Source: Candidatus Hydrogenedens sp. (GTDB lineage Bacteria; Hydrogenedentota; Hydrogenedentia; Hydrogenedentales; Hydrogenedentaceae). Taken from it: DNA of 64,000 bases. The stretch is taken from NCBI GenBank assembly GCA_035378955.1, contig DAOSUS010000007.1, positions 24,578 through 88,577 on the forward strand, given 5' to 3'. The translations under genes were made by a program, and so were the position numbers. The notes below the pieces were generated by a model. It was not told the DNA's origin and ran no database searches. It saw only the letters and a program-made list of their open reading frames with translations. Within the stretch, counting starts at the first letter, position 1, and every line of letters starts with the position of its first letter. Shown here in pieces: positions 1 through 8,648 of the stretch.

Positions 1-687
1 GGTGGATATGACCCAGATAAGATTATCTCCGTTTTTGCAGGTTTTGCTCCTATTTCACATCCAAAAGTTGTAGCCGTGATTGTGATTCGTTATCCCATGT
101 CAAAGATTCGTTATGGTGGATATGTTTGTGGACCCGTATTCAGAAATGTTGTTTATTACACTTTGACCCGTCTAAAAGTTCCCCCAGACCCTACCTTTTC
201 CAATGATTTGTTGAAACAAGAGGGATTTATTGCGGAAGAGAGTGTAGAAAAAGATAATGACTCCTTATATTTTGAGAATATAGACCCTCTATGGCTTCAT
301 GAGTTAATGGATGAAGATTCAACAGAAGTAAGCAAAACTATGTCCGCAGAAAACAAATCGGATAGGAGTAATAATAAGGAGAAGCAAAGCAAAACGGAAA
401 AAAATGAATCTAAAAAACCTGTTTTTAACCCAATGTCTGAGGAAGAAATTATTAATATTGCAAAACAAACGGAAACTTTACCTGACCTTTCAGGATTAAC
501 AAAAATGAAAGTATTACATGTTTTAAATTCATTAAAAATAGACTATGAATGTCGTGGCTACGGAAGAGTTATATCTCAATACCCTGTAGCAGGAACTCCC
601 TTAAAAGAAGTGGATATATGTTTGTTAGATTTTTCTGAAGATTTCCACTCCCCAAGGGAAATGGTTTCATTAAAAAAAGAGGAATAG
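1..687 (+). CDS. ftsI: Penicillin-binding protein 2/3 (FtsI-type transpeptidase) with C-terminal PASTA domain, 3' end only
   Basis: The reading frame is open from base 1, so the gene begins outside the window; the GTG at 76 is internal. The first ~55 residues match the end of a class B PBP transpeptidase domain (FAGFAP..HPKVVAVIVI, then YGGYVCGPVFRNV). A hydrophilic Lys/Glu/Ser-rich linker follows. The last ~65 residues look like one PASTA domain (LPDLSGLTKMKV, ending in a PVAGTPLKE-like turn). Class B PBPs of the divisome cross-link septal peptidoglycan in the periplasm with FtsW. The gene stops 3 bases before murE, as in classical dcw clusters. The catalytic SxxK/SxN/KTG motifs are not all visible because the 5' part is missing. 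PASTA on FtsI is usual in Gram-positives and scattered in diderms. Confidence 0.88.
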   Translation, partial: GGYDPDKIISVFAGFAPISHPKVVAVIVIRYPMSKIRYGGYVCGPVFRNVVYYTLTRLKVPPDPTFSNDLLKQEGFIAEESVEKDNDSLYFENIDPLWLHELMDEDSTEVSKTMSAENKSDRSNNKEKQSKTEKNESKKPVFNPMSEEEIINIAKQTETLPDLSGLTKMKVLHVLNSLKIDYECRGYGRVISQYPVAGTPLKEVDICLLDFSEDFHSPREMVSLKKEE

Positions 688-690
688 GAA

Positions 691-2178
691 ATGACCCTTA
701 AAGAAATGGTAGAAAAGTGGAAATTAAAGTATTTTTCCTCTATTTCTGATGAAAACATTTTTGGGATAACCGAAGATTCACGAAGGGTTCAGAAAGGGTT
801 CATATTTACAGCAATACCTGGGGAACATTCACAAGGTTGGAATTACATCCCGGAAGCCATAGATAAAGGAGCCATTGCAGTTATTGGCTTACCTCAGTTG
901 CCCGAGGAATATCTAAATCTATTAAAAGAGAAAAATGTCCCTTATTTTGCTCATGAAAATCCGCGTTATATTTTAGGCGAAGTAGCACATTATCTTGCAG
1001 GAAACCCCACTCAATCAATGGTTGTAATAGGAATTACAGGGACAAATGGGAAAACAAGCACTACTTATTTAGTGGAAAGCATTTTGAAGGAAAAAGGAAT
1101 TGTCGCGGCACGGTTTGGAACATTAGGCTATACTATCGGTGAACAAAGTATCGAAGCAGTTCACACAACCCCTTTCAATGAAGAACTGGTTTCCCTGTTT
1201 TCTAAAGCGAAAGATGCAGGTGTTACGCATGTGGTAATGGAAGTGAGTAGCCACTCTTTAGCCCAGGACCGTGTTGCAGGAATTCATTTTACAGTAGGGG
1301 CATTTACAAATCTTACACAGGACCATCTGGATTATCATAAAACAATGGAGGAATATCTTAAAGCAAAACTGAAACTGTTTGAAAGTTTAGAGGGAGGAAA
1401 TGCCTTTGGTGTTATAAACAAATCCGACCCTAATGCAGACCAATTCATACAACATTGCAAATCAAGATATGTTACTTACGGTATGAAGGGAGATTATTGG
1501 GCAAGTGATATAGAAGTATCCATGAAAGATACACAATTTATCTTGCATACTCCAACCGGTGAAGGAGAAATAAAACTGTCTCTGATAGGCAAGCATAATG
1601 TTTTTAATGCGCTATGTGCTTCTGCTATTGCAGGAGAAATGGGCTTTTCTTTGAAAGAGATTCAAAAGGGGTTAAAAAATTTAAAATCTGTTCCGGGTCG
1701 TTTTGAATTAATTGAAGAAGGACAGGAATTTACCGTAGTGGTAGATTATGCACATACAGATGATGGTTTAAATCATGTGTTACAAACGGCAAGAAGTCTA
1801 ACTCGCGGTAGAGTGATTGTGGTTTTTGGTTGTGGGGGAGACCGCGATAAAACAAAACGACCAAAGATGGGAGCAGTAGCAGGGAAGTGGGCAGACCTTA
1901 TCATTTTAACTTCTGATAATCCACGAACAGAAGACCCGAAACGCATTTTATTGGATATTGAAGTAGGTGTCCAAAAGATGGGTAAACACAAAGGGGATGA
2001 TTATTATGTTATCGAAAACAGAGAAGATGCTATACAGTTTGCTATTGACAAGGCAAAATCAAATGATATAGTAGTAATTGCGGGGAAAGGACATGAACCG
2101 TATCAGATTATTGGAACACAGAAATTGCCTTTTGATGATAGAGAAGTAGCACGTAAATTCCTGAAAGGAAAAATATAG
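691..2178 (+). CDS. murE: UDP-MurNAc-tripeptide synthetase (meso-DAP-adding Mur ligase)
   Basis: Cytoplasmic ATP-dependent ligase that adds the third amino acid to UDP-MurNAc-L-Ala-D-Glu. The 495-residue length is normal for MurE. The N-terminal domain has the MurE-type SRRVQKGFIFTAIPG segment that binds UDP; the central domain has the P-loop GITGTNGKTST; the C-terminal domain has DYAHTDDGL and the SDNPRTEDP segment. DNPR is the motif that in characterised enzymes binds meso-diaminopimelate rather than lysine, so a meso-DAP peptidoglycan is inferred. The ATG lies 3 bases after ftsI with a purine-rich site overlapping the ftsI stop, and murF follows with no gap, so translation is probably coupled. 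Confidence 0.96.
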   Translation: MTLKEMVEKWKLKYFSSISDENIFGITEDSRRVQKGFIFTAIPGEHSQGWNYIPEAIDKGAIAVIGLPQLPEEYLNLLKEKNVPYFAHENPRYILGEVAHYLAGNPTQSMVVIGITGTNGKTSTTYLVESILKEKGIVAARFGTLGYTIGEQSIEAVHTTPFNEELVSLFSKAKDAGVTHVVMEVSSHSLAQDRVAGIHFTVGAFTNLTQDHLDYHKTMEEYLKAKLKLFESLEGGNAFGVINKSDPNADQFIQHCKSRYVTYGMKGDYWASDIEVSMKDTQFILHTPTGEGEIKLSLIGKHNVFNALCASAIAGEMGFSLKEIQKGLKNLKSVPGRFELIEEGQEFTVVVDYAHTDDGLNHVLQTARSLTRGRVIVVFGCGGDRDKTKRPKMGAVAGKWADLIILTSDNPRTEDPKRILLDIEVGVQKMGKHKGDDYYVIENREDAIQFAIDKAKSNDIVVIAGKGHEPYQIIGTQKLPFDDREVARKFLKGKI

Positions 2179-3528
2179 ATGCCCTGGAAATACTGCTTAA
2201 GAGATTTGGCAAAAGTTGTCGCTGGAAAATTACAAGGAGATGAACATATTGAATTTACCGGTGTTTCTATAGATACCCGAACTATTCAACCGGGAGATGT
2301 CTTCTTCGCTTTACCAGGAAACAGAGTGGATGGACACCAATTCGTTCCAGAAGCATTCAAGAAAGGAGCAGTGGCTGTTGTTGTATCGAAAGATAATGGT
2401 TTCCCTTCAATATGTGTGAGAGACACTTTACAGGCAATTCAAAAATTGGCTCGTTGGCATCGAACCAATATAAAATCTCAGGTTTTTGCCATTACAGGTT
2501 CCTGTGGTAAGACTACTACAAAAGAATTAATTTCAGCCGTTTTAGCAAAAAAGTATAAAGTGGTAGCATCCCGAGGGAATTATAACAATGAATTAGGTTG
2601 TCCACTTTCCTTATTACAAATGGATGAAGATACCGATTGGGGTGTAATAGAAATGGGTGCTGGCAAGGCAGGAGATATTGCTGAATTGTCTGCTATCGCA
2701 TATCCGGATGAGTCTGTTATTACCACTATTGCTCCTGCACATATAGAAAGATTAGGAAATTTGGAGGGTATAGCAAGAGAAAAATCCAATATTGCCAAAT
2801 GCCTTCCTCCCTGGGGATATTTCTATGTCAATATGGATAATCCCTATTGTGTTTCCATAGGAAACCGAATTATTGCTAATAGAATTTATTATGGTAAAAA
2901 AGGGGATGTAAGATTAAAATCTGTCCGTAAAATTTCGTTAGAAGAAATGGAGGTAGAGATAGAACCTGTTGGCAAATTAAGATTGCCTTTATGTTCTTCA
3001 TCTTTACTATCAAACTTTTTGCTCGCTGTAGCAGTCTCATTGAAGCATAAAATACCTATAGACGAACAGACACTTGCAGAGGCATATTATAAAGCGGGAA
3101 GAATAAAAACCTATCAAGTTGGACATTTTACTATTATTGACGATAGTTATAATGCTAATCCTGCAAGTATGAAATCTGCATTAGAATATCTACAATTAAC
3201 TGGTGTTGAAGGCTATCGGTGTGCCGTTTTGGGAGATATGCTTGAGTTGGGAGAGGAGAGTGAAAAATACCATTATTTATTGGGGAAACAAGTAGGAGAA
3301 TGTGGTGTAGATGTTCTATTTCTATATGGGAATTATGCACAGGAAGTTCAGAGAGGTGCTTTCGAAGCAGGAGTAAAATCAGTGACAGTATGCTCAAATC
3401 ATGACGAAATTGTAAACAAAATTATTGAAATGCTCCCTCCGCTAAGTCGAATATTGGTCAAAGGTTCTCGCGGAATGACAATGGAAAAGGTTATTCAGGG
3501 TTTGAAAGAGAAAATAATGAATGAATAG
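2179..3528 (+). CDS. murF: UDP-MurNAc-tripeptide--D-alanyl-D-alanine ligase
   Basis: Adds D-Ala-D-Ala to UDP-MurNAc-tripeptide, the last cytoplasmic step of nucleotide-precursor synthesis. The 449-residue protein shows the MurF N-terminal domain (SIDTRTIQPGDVFFAL), the P-loop ITGSCGKTTTKE, the EMGAG motif that follows it in MurF, and the C-terminal DDSYNANPASMK segment that is diagnostic for MurF. The ATG starts on the base after the murE stop codon, so translational coupling is likely. A 58-base AT-rich gap separates it from mraY. Nothing in the protein looks degenerate. Confidence 0.96.
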   Translation: MPWKYCLRDLAKVVAGKLQGDEHIEFTGVSIDTRTIQPGDVFFALPGNRVDGHQFVPEAFKKGAVAVVVSKDNGFPSICVRDTLQAIQKLARWHRTNIKSQVFAITGSCGKTTTKELISAVLAKKYKVVASRGNYNNELGCPLSLLQMDEDTDWGVIEMGAGKAGDIAELSAIAYPDESVITTIAPAHIERLGNLEGIAREKSNIAKCLPPWGYFYVNMDNPYCVSIGNRIIANRIYYGKKGDVRLKSVRKISLEEMEVEIEPVGKLRLPLCSSSLLSNFLLAVAVSLKHKIPIDEQTLAEAYYKAGRIKTYQVGHFTIIDDSYNANPASMKSALEYLQLTGVEGYRCAVLGDMLELGEESEKYHYLLGKQVGECGVDVLFLYGNYAQEVQRGAFEAGVKSVTVCSNHDEIVNKIIEMLPPLSRILVKGSRGMTMEKVIQGLKEKIMNE

Positions 3529-3586
3529 ATATAATTGTTATATAATTTTATTTTTTTATGAAGGAGAAGGATTAATAGAGGTATAA

Positions 3587-5068
3587 ATGCTATATTACAT
3601 TGCCATTTTACTACTACCTTATTTCGGATTAATAAATGTTCTAACTTATCACACAGTTAGGGCTGGGGGGGCTGTTTTTACCTCCTTTTTAATAACTCTT
3701 GTAATAGGACCCTTTGTTATACACAAATTGCAAGAAATGAAAATTGGACAGTATATCAAAAAGGAATATGTTGCAGACTTACACCAACTTCATAAAGGAA
3801 AAGCAGGAACGCCTACCATGGGCGGTATTTTAATACTTATCGCAACTTTTGTTTCTCTTTTAATATGGGGTCGTCTTACCAATCGTTTTTTATGGCTTAC
3901 AATGGGTGTTTTTTGTGCGCTGGGGATACTGGGTTTCTTAGATGATTACATTAAATTAAAACGAAAACATAATGATGGTTTACGGGCAAGAGATAAATTA
4001 ATAGGACAAATCCTTACAGGAATCGTTTTTGGAGTTTATTTGTATTTCAATCCGATAACTCCCGGTGCTATTTATTTAAATCTATCGGATGTAAAAGACT
4101 GGACAAACTTAAAAAATCAATTAGTTCAAGGTTTAAATAAAAACGGAGATGAACAACTTGTTTATATTTGTTCACAAATTCCGTTGTCCTTAAAAGAACA
4201 TTTGTTGCAATTAAATATGAAAAAGGAATTGGAAGTAGAAGAACAGTCATTACTTATTCGAAGTCTTAATCAGGTAATTGATAGGGACGAATGGCAGTAT
4301 AATTCGTTATGGAATGGAAAAGAATTACGAACAGAAATTCAAACATATTTAAATAACAAAAATAAAAATAAGCCTTTTCAAAAACAGCGTCTGGCACGAT
4401 TATTAATTGAGGATACTTTCAAAGACTCCTTTTATCTTTCTACCTCTTCGTTGCACACGAAAGTAGGAGTACCCGGATTCAAAAATCTTTTTATCCCCTT
4501 AGGGGTATTTTATATTTTATTTGTAGCCCTTATTGTAGTCAGTGTGTCCAATGCTGTAAATCTGACCGATGGATTGGATGGACTTGCCATAGGTTCTTCG
4601 ATTATTTCTGTTATGGCATACGCCGGTATTGCGTATATTGTGAGCCGTGCAGATTGGAGTCGGTATCTTTTTCTTACTTATGTCCCCGAGGCAAGTGAAT
4701 TGTTCGTATTTGGCTCTGCTTTGTTGGGCTCGGGTTTAGGTTTCCTATGGTATAATGGTCATCCAGCAGAGGTCTTTATGGGAGATACCGGGTCTTTATC
4801 TTTGGGAGGAGCCATAGCATCTCTTGCCGTCCTTACAAAACAAGAGTTATTACTTCCATTAGTGGCAGGTATTTTTGTCCTCGAAGCCGGGAGCGTTTTA
4901 TTACAGGTAGCATCATTCAAACTTACAGGAAAAAGAATTTTCCGAATGGCTCCATTGCATCACCATTTTGAGTTGTTAGGTTGGACAGAGACAAAAGTTA
5001 CACTCCGTTTCTGGATAATTGCTTTGTTGTTTGCACTTTTGAGTTTGGGAGCACTTAAACTGAGATGA
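3587..5068 (+). CDS. mraY: Phospho-MurNAc-pentapeptide translocase with a ~125-residue insertion
   Basis: Integral membrane enzyme that transfers phospho-MurNAc-pentapeptide to undecaprenyl phosphate, making lipid I. Family hallmarks are all present: the HKGKAGTPTMGG loop (~69-80), the Asp-Asp pair of LDDYIK (D119/D120), NLTDGLDGLAIG (~325-336) with its aspartates, and the MAPLHHHFELLGW segment near the end. The usual length is ~320-370 residues; this one is 493. The excess lies between ~165 and ~290, after the helix that follows the DD motif and before the VPGFKNLFIPLG segment; in known MraY structures this is the periplasmic loop between TM4 and TM5. The insert is hydrophilic, rich in Lys, Glu, Leu and Gln, probably helical, with no recognised domain. 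The stop overlaps the murD start (ATGA). Confidence 0.95.
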   Translation: MLYYIAILLLPYFGLINVLTYHTVRAGGAVFTSFLITLVIGPFVIHKLQEMKIGQYIKKEYVADLHQLHKGKAGTPTMGGILILIATFVSLLIWGRLTNRFLWLTMGVFCALGILGFLDDYIKLKRKHNDGLRARDKLIGQILTGIVFGVYLYFNPITPGAIYLNLSDVKDWTNLKNQLVQGLNKNGDEQLVYICSQIPLSLKEHLLQLNMKKELEVEEQSLLIRSLNQVIDRDEWQYNSLWNGKELRTEIQTYLNNKNKNKPFQKQRLARLLIEDTFKDSFYLSTSSLHTKVGVPGFKNLFIPLGVFYILFVALIVVSVSNAVNLTDGLDGLAIGSSIISVMAYAGIAYIVSRADWSRYLFLTYVPEASELFVFGSALLGSGLGFLWYNGHPAEVFMGDTGSLSLGGAIASLAVLTKQELLLPLVAGIFVLEAGSVLLQVASFKLTGKRIFRMAPLHHHFELLGWTETKVTLRFWIIALLFALLSLGALKLR

Positions 5069-6450
5069 TTACCTCTAATTTCACACCTGAAAAAGTAAAG
5101 TTATTAAATCGCGTGCTAATTATTGGCGCTGGGAAATCCGGTCTGGCTTCCGTAAAGTTATTAAAAAAACAGGGAAAGGAAGTGATTATCAACGATATAA
5201 AGAAAGAAGGAGAAATCCCAGATGCTATCGAATTATTTAATAAATTAGGTATTGATTATGTTTTAGGGCAGCATCCCGAAAATTTGCTATCCAAAATAGA
5301 TTTTATAATTGTCAGTCCGGGAGTTTCTCCTCAAATTCCATTATTAAAATTAGCAACAATGAACAATATCCCTGTTATTGGCGAATTCGAATATGCTTAT
5401 TATTTTACACAGTCGCCTATAATTGCAGTAACAGGAACCAATGGGAAAACAACAGTTACTTCATGGATACATCACACCCTGAAAGAATTAGGTTTCAGTA
5501 GTGTTTTAGCAGGTAATAATGATACTCCATTGTCTGAAGTTATTGCCGAAAATATTCAAAAGGATTGGATTGTAGCAGAGTTAAGTAGTTATCAATTGGA
5601 ATATTGTTATTATTTTCATCCTCATGTTGCGGTTGTTCTGAATGTTACTCCAGACCATATAACACGCCATCCTACCATGCAAGAATATGCAAATGTAAAA
5701 AGTAGGATATTTCATAATCAAGGTGAAAATGATTATGCCGTGATAAATAAAGATGATAAGTGGGTTTCTTCGATGAGTATTCCTCCATCTGTAAATAAAT
5801 ATTATTTTTCCCTTAATCAAAAAGTATCTCCTGGAGCATGGATTGAGATAAGAGATAAACGCTATATATGGTTCGATGAAACAATTTTGGATAGCGTTGA
5901 CGGATTACCTTTGAAAGGCATGCATAATTTATCGAATGCCCTTGCGGTGTTGACTTCTGTAAATGTGGTATATAAACAGCCCGCACGAGTATTAAACGCA
6001 ATGTCTTCTTTTAAAGGAGTTCCACATAGAATAGAATTTTTAGGAAGCAAAAATAATGTAGAATTTTACAATGATTCAAAATCCACAAATGTTGAAAGTC
6101 TCCGTGTTGCTCTGGAAAGTTTTCAACAACCCATTGTTTTAATTGCGGGCGGTCGAGGAAAAGGTTCCAGCTATTTGCCATTACGGTCTTTAATACAGGA
6201 AAAAGTCTATTTTTTAGTTACAATCGGTGAAGATGCAGAAAACATCGAAAAAGCGTTTTCTGATTTGGTGAGAACAGAAAGGGTTACCACTATGGAAGAG
6301 GCTGTTAAAGTAGCATGGAAAAATGCAATTCCCCAATCTGTTATTTTGTTATCGCCTGCATGTGCGAGCTTTGATATGTATTCTAACTATGAGGCTCGTG
6401 GGGACCATTTTCGAGAATGTGTGCAGAAATTATTAGCAGAGGAGTTATAA
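5065..6450 (+). CDS. murD: UDP-MurNAc-L-alanine--D-glutamate ligase
   Basis: Cytoplasmic Mur ligase that adds D-glutamate to UDP-MurNAc-L-Ala. The 461-residue length is typical. The N-terminal Rossmann-like domain begins VLIIGAGKSG, the central ATPase has AVTGTNGKTTVTSW, a typical AELSSYQLE motif follows, and the C-terminal domain contains FYNDSKSTNVES and the GGRGKGSSY loop, all MurD-type. The end (LLSPACASFDMYSNYEARGDHF) is the MurD C-terminal signature. The start overlaps the mraY stop by four bases and ftsW begins three bases after its stop, placing it in the same transcript. Confidence 0.96.
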   Translation: MITSNFTPEKVKLLNRVLIIGAGKSGLASVKLLKKQGKEVIINDIKKEGEIPDAIELFNKLGIDYVLGQHPENLLSKIDFIIVSPGVSPQIPLLKLATMNNIPVIGEFEYAYYFTQSPIIAVTGTNGKTTVTSWIHHTLKELGFSSVLAGNNDTPLSEVIAENIQKDWIVAELSSYQLEYCYYFHPHVAVVLNVTPDHITRHPTMQEYANVKSRIFHNQGENDYAVINKDDKWVSSMSIPPSVNKYYFSLNQKVSPGAWIEIRDKRYIWFDETILDSVDGLPLKGMHNLSNALAVLTSVNVVYKQPARVLNAMSSFKGVPHRIEFLGSKNNVEFYNDSKSTNVESLRVALESFQQPIVLIAGGRGKGSSYLPLRSLIQEKVYFLVTIGEDAENIEKAFSDLVRTERVTTMEEAVKVAWKNAIPQSVILLSPACASFDMYSNYEARGDHFRECVQKLLAEEL

Positions 6451-6453
6451 GAA

Positions 6454-7590
6454 ATGCATAAGGATTCATCCGTAATAATTGTTATTACTGTGATTTTAGC
6501 CATACTGGGTATTTTAGTAGGGTATAGCGTTGAAGGTTTGAGAACTAATTTGCAATCTTTCCTGATAAAACAGTTTATTTTAATGTTTATTGGAGGAGGC
6601 TGTTTCATAGCCTTACTATTTTATGATTATCATAAACTTTTTAAACCCGTAAATTTATGGCTTTTGACTATTATTTGTTTTCTGGGGTTAATAGCCGTTT
6701 TATTTTTCGGAGAATTAAGAAATGGAGCTCGAAGATGGTTAAATATTTTTGGAGTTTTTTCTCTTCAGCCTTCCGAATTTGCAAAGATAGCCGTTTTAGT
6801 TACTATCGCATGGTATTTATCTCGTTTCTATAATATGTTAAAAGGATTCTATTTTGGGATACTATTTCCTATTTTGCTTGCATTAGTTTATTGTATGTTC
6901 ATTGTATTAGAAAATGACCAGGGAACACCTACCGTAATTATGACTACGGTACTGTGTATGATGTTCGTTGCAGGAATACATAGAAAATATCTGTTGATAG
7001 GGGCAGGTATCTTTGGAGGTATATTTGCCTTTTTTGTAATATCGAAACCTCATCGAATTGACCGAATTATATATACTTGGTTTCCGGAATGGGACCCTTC
7101 TGGGAAAGGATGGCATATAATCCAATCGTTAGTTTCATTTTATCGCGGAAATTTATTAGGTGTAGGTATTGGCGCGGGAGAACAAAAATTGGATTACTTG
7201 CCCGAAGCACATCGTGATTTCCCATTTTCAATTATTGGTGAAGAAATGGGTATGTTAGGTGCCATACTCGTTGTAATTCTATTTTTATTATTAATTTACT
7301 ATGGCTTTGAAATAGCCCGAAAATCTCCTGATTTGCAAGGTTCCCTTCTTGCTATGGGGATAACATGTATGATTGGAATTCAGGCAATTATAATGATGAT
7401 GGTAAATATAGGAATTCTTCCTGTAAAGGGAATGTGTTTACCTCTAATAAGTAGCGGGGGGTCCTCTTTCATTGCAAATATGTTTATGTTGGGTTGCCTT
7501 GTAAACATCGGTTTTCAAGAGGTGCGAACAGAATCACCTTCTTATTGGAAGGCGTTTATTTTTTTAAATCTAAGTAATCCCATAAAGTAA
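6454..7590 (+). CDS. ftsW: SEDS-family peptidoglycan glycosyltransferase
   Basis: A 378-residue multispanning membrane protein of the SEDS family (FtsW/RodA/SpoVE), which polymerises lipid II into glycan strands together with a class B PBP. Diagnostic segments are NGARRWLNIFG, LQPSEFAK, the large extracytoplasmic loop ending GVGIGAGEQKLDYLPEAHRDF with the catalytic Asp region, IIGEEMGMLG, and LPLISSGGSS near the end. Its place after murD and in the same cluster as ftsI argues for FtsW rather than RodA. In standard dcw clusters murG and murC would follow; here queA follows, so the cluster ends at ftsW. Confidence 0.93.
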   Translation: MHKDSSVIIVITVILAILGILVGYSVEGLRTNLQSFLIKQFILMFIGGGCFIALLFYDYHKLFKPVNLWLLTIICFLGLIAVLFFGELRNGARRWLNIFGVFSLQPSEFAKIAVLVTIAWYLSRFYNMLKGFYFGILFPILLALVYCMFIVLENDQGTPTVIMTTVLCMMFVAGIHRKYLLIGAGIFGGIFAFFVISKPHRIDRIIYTWFPEWDPSGKGWHIIQSLVSFYRGNLLGVGIGAGEQKLDYLPEAHRDFPFSIIGEEMGMLGAILVVILFLLLIYYGFEIARKSPDLQGSLLAMGITCMIGIQAIIMMMVNIGILPVKGMCLPLISSGGSSFIANMFMLGCLVNIGFQEVRTESPSYWKAFIFLNLSNPIK

Positions 7591-7608
7591 GATACCAAGT
7601 ATTATTTT

Positions 7609-8634
7609 ATGTTAACTGAGGAATTGAATTATTTCTTACCCGAAGAAAGAATAGCCCAACATCCTGTTAAACCTCGTGATTCTGCCCGATTGTTAGTGGT
7701 AAATAGAAAAGATGCTTCTATTAAAGAGGATTTATTTCGTAATTTATACCGATATTTTAATCAAGGAGATGTCCTTGTCCTTAATGATACAAAAGTAATT
7801 CCTGCACGATTATTGGGATATAAAGAAAAAACAGGAGGGAAAGTAGAGGTTTTTTTACTAAAACAGATAAGTAAACAGGACTGGATAGCCCTTGTAAAAC
7901 CTTCGGCAAAAGTGCCCATAGCAACGAGTGTTGTGCTTCACGATAAAATAAAAGTTGAGATTCGTGATTTTTTAGGTGAAGGGAAACGGATTGTACATTA
8001 TCCGCAAGGGAATCTTTTATCAATCATTCATAAAATAGGTTTAGTCCCTCTTCCTCCCTATATTCGTAGAGAATCCCCAGAACCTGATGACCGCATTCGT
8101 TACCAGACGATCTATGCAAAGAAATCAGGTTCTGTTGCTGCACCAACTGCAGGCTTACACTATACGAATCGTGTATTTAAGAAACTAAAGGAAAAAGGAA
8201 TTGATACTTGTTATATTACTCTTCATGTAGGTTATGGAACCTTTAAACCTATAACTACGGAGAGGGTAGAACAACATGTTGTAGATGCAGAAGATTTTGC
8301 TATCAGTGAAGAGACAGCAACTTTATTGAATAAGAAAAAAAGAGAAGGAAAAAGAATAATCGCAGTAGGAACAACGGTCACAAGAGTATTGGAAACTCAA
8401 TATATTGAGGGAAAATTTCAAGCAGGTTTTGGATCTACAACAAAATTTATACATCCCCCTTACCATTTTCATGCTATAGATGTTTTACAGACGAATTTTC
8501 ATCTTCCGCGCTCATCCTTGTTAGCATTGGTTTTTGCTTTTGCTGGCAAAGAATTGATTATGAAAGCGTATAATTATGCTATAGAAAACAATTTTCGTTT
8601 TTATTCTTATGGTGATACAATGTTAATTTTATAG
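7609..8634 (+). CDS. queA: S-adenosylmethionine:tRNA ribosyltransferase-isomerase
   Basis: Transfers and isomerises the ribose of SAM onto 7-aminomethyl-7-deazaguanine in tRNA, forming epoxyqueuosine at the wobble position. The 341-residue protein has QueA signatures: YFLPEERIAQHPV at the N-terminus, DVLVLNDTKVIPARL, PLPPYIRR, SVAAPTAGLHYT, and HVGYGTFKPI. Length is usual. It follows ftsW by 18 bases and precedes a QueD-like gene by 14 bases, so it may be cotranscribed with both. The neighbouring tandem PTPS-domain protein supports a queuosine-pathway context. Confidence 0.96.
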   Translation: MLTEELNYFLPEERIAQHPVKPRDSARLLVVNRKDASIKEDLFRNLYRYFNQGDVLVLNDTKVIPARLLGYKEKTGGKVEVFLLKQISKQDWIALVKPSAKVPIATSVVLHDKIKVEIRDFLGEGKRIVHYPQGNLLSIIHKIGLVPLPPYIRRESPEPDDRIRYQTIYAKKSGSVAAPTAGLHYTNRVFKKLKEKGIDTCYITLHVGYGTFKPITTERVEQHVVDAEDFAISEETATLLNKKKREGKRIIAVGTTVTRVLETQYIEGKFQAGFGSTTKFIHPPYHFHAIDVLQTNFHLPRSSLLALVFAFAGKELIMKAYNYAIENNFRFYSYGDTMLIL

Positions 8635-8648
8635 TTTGAGGTTAATTC

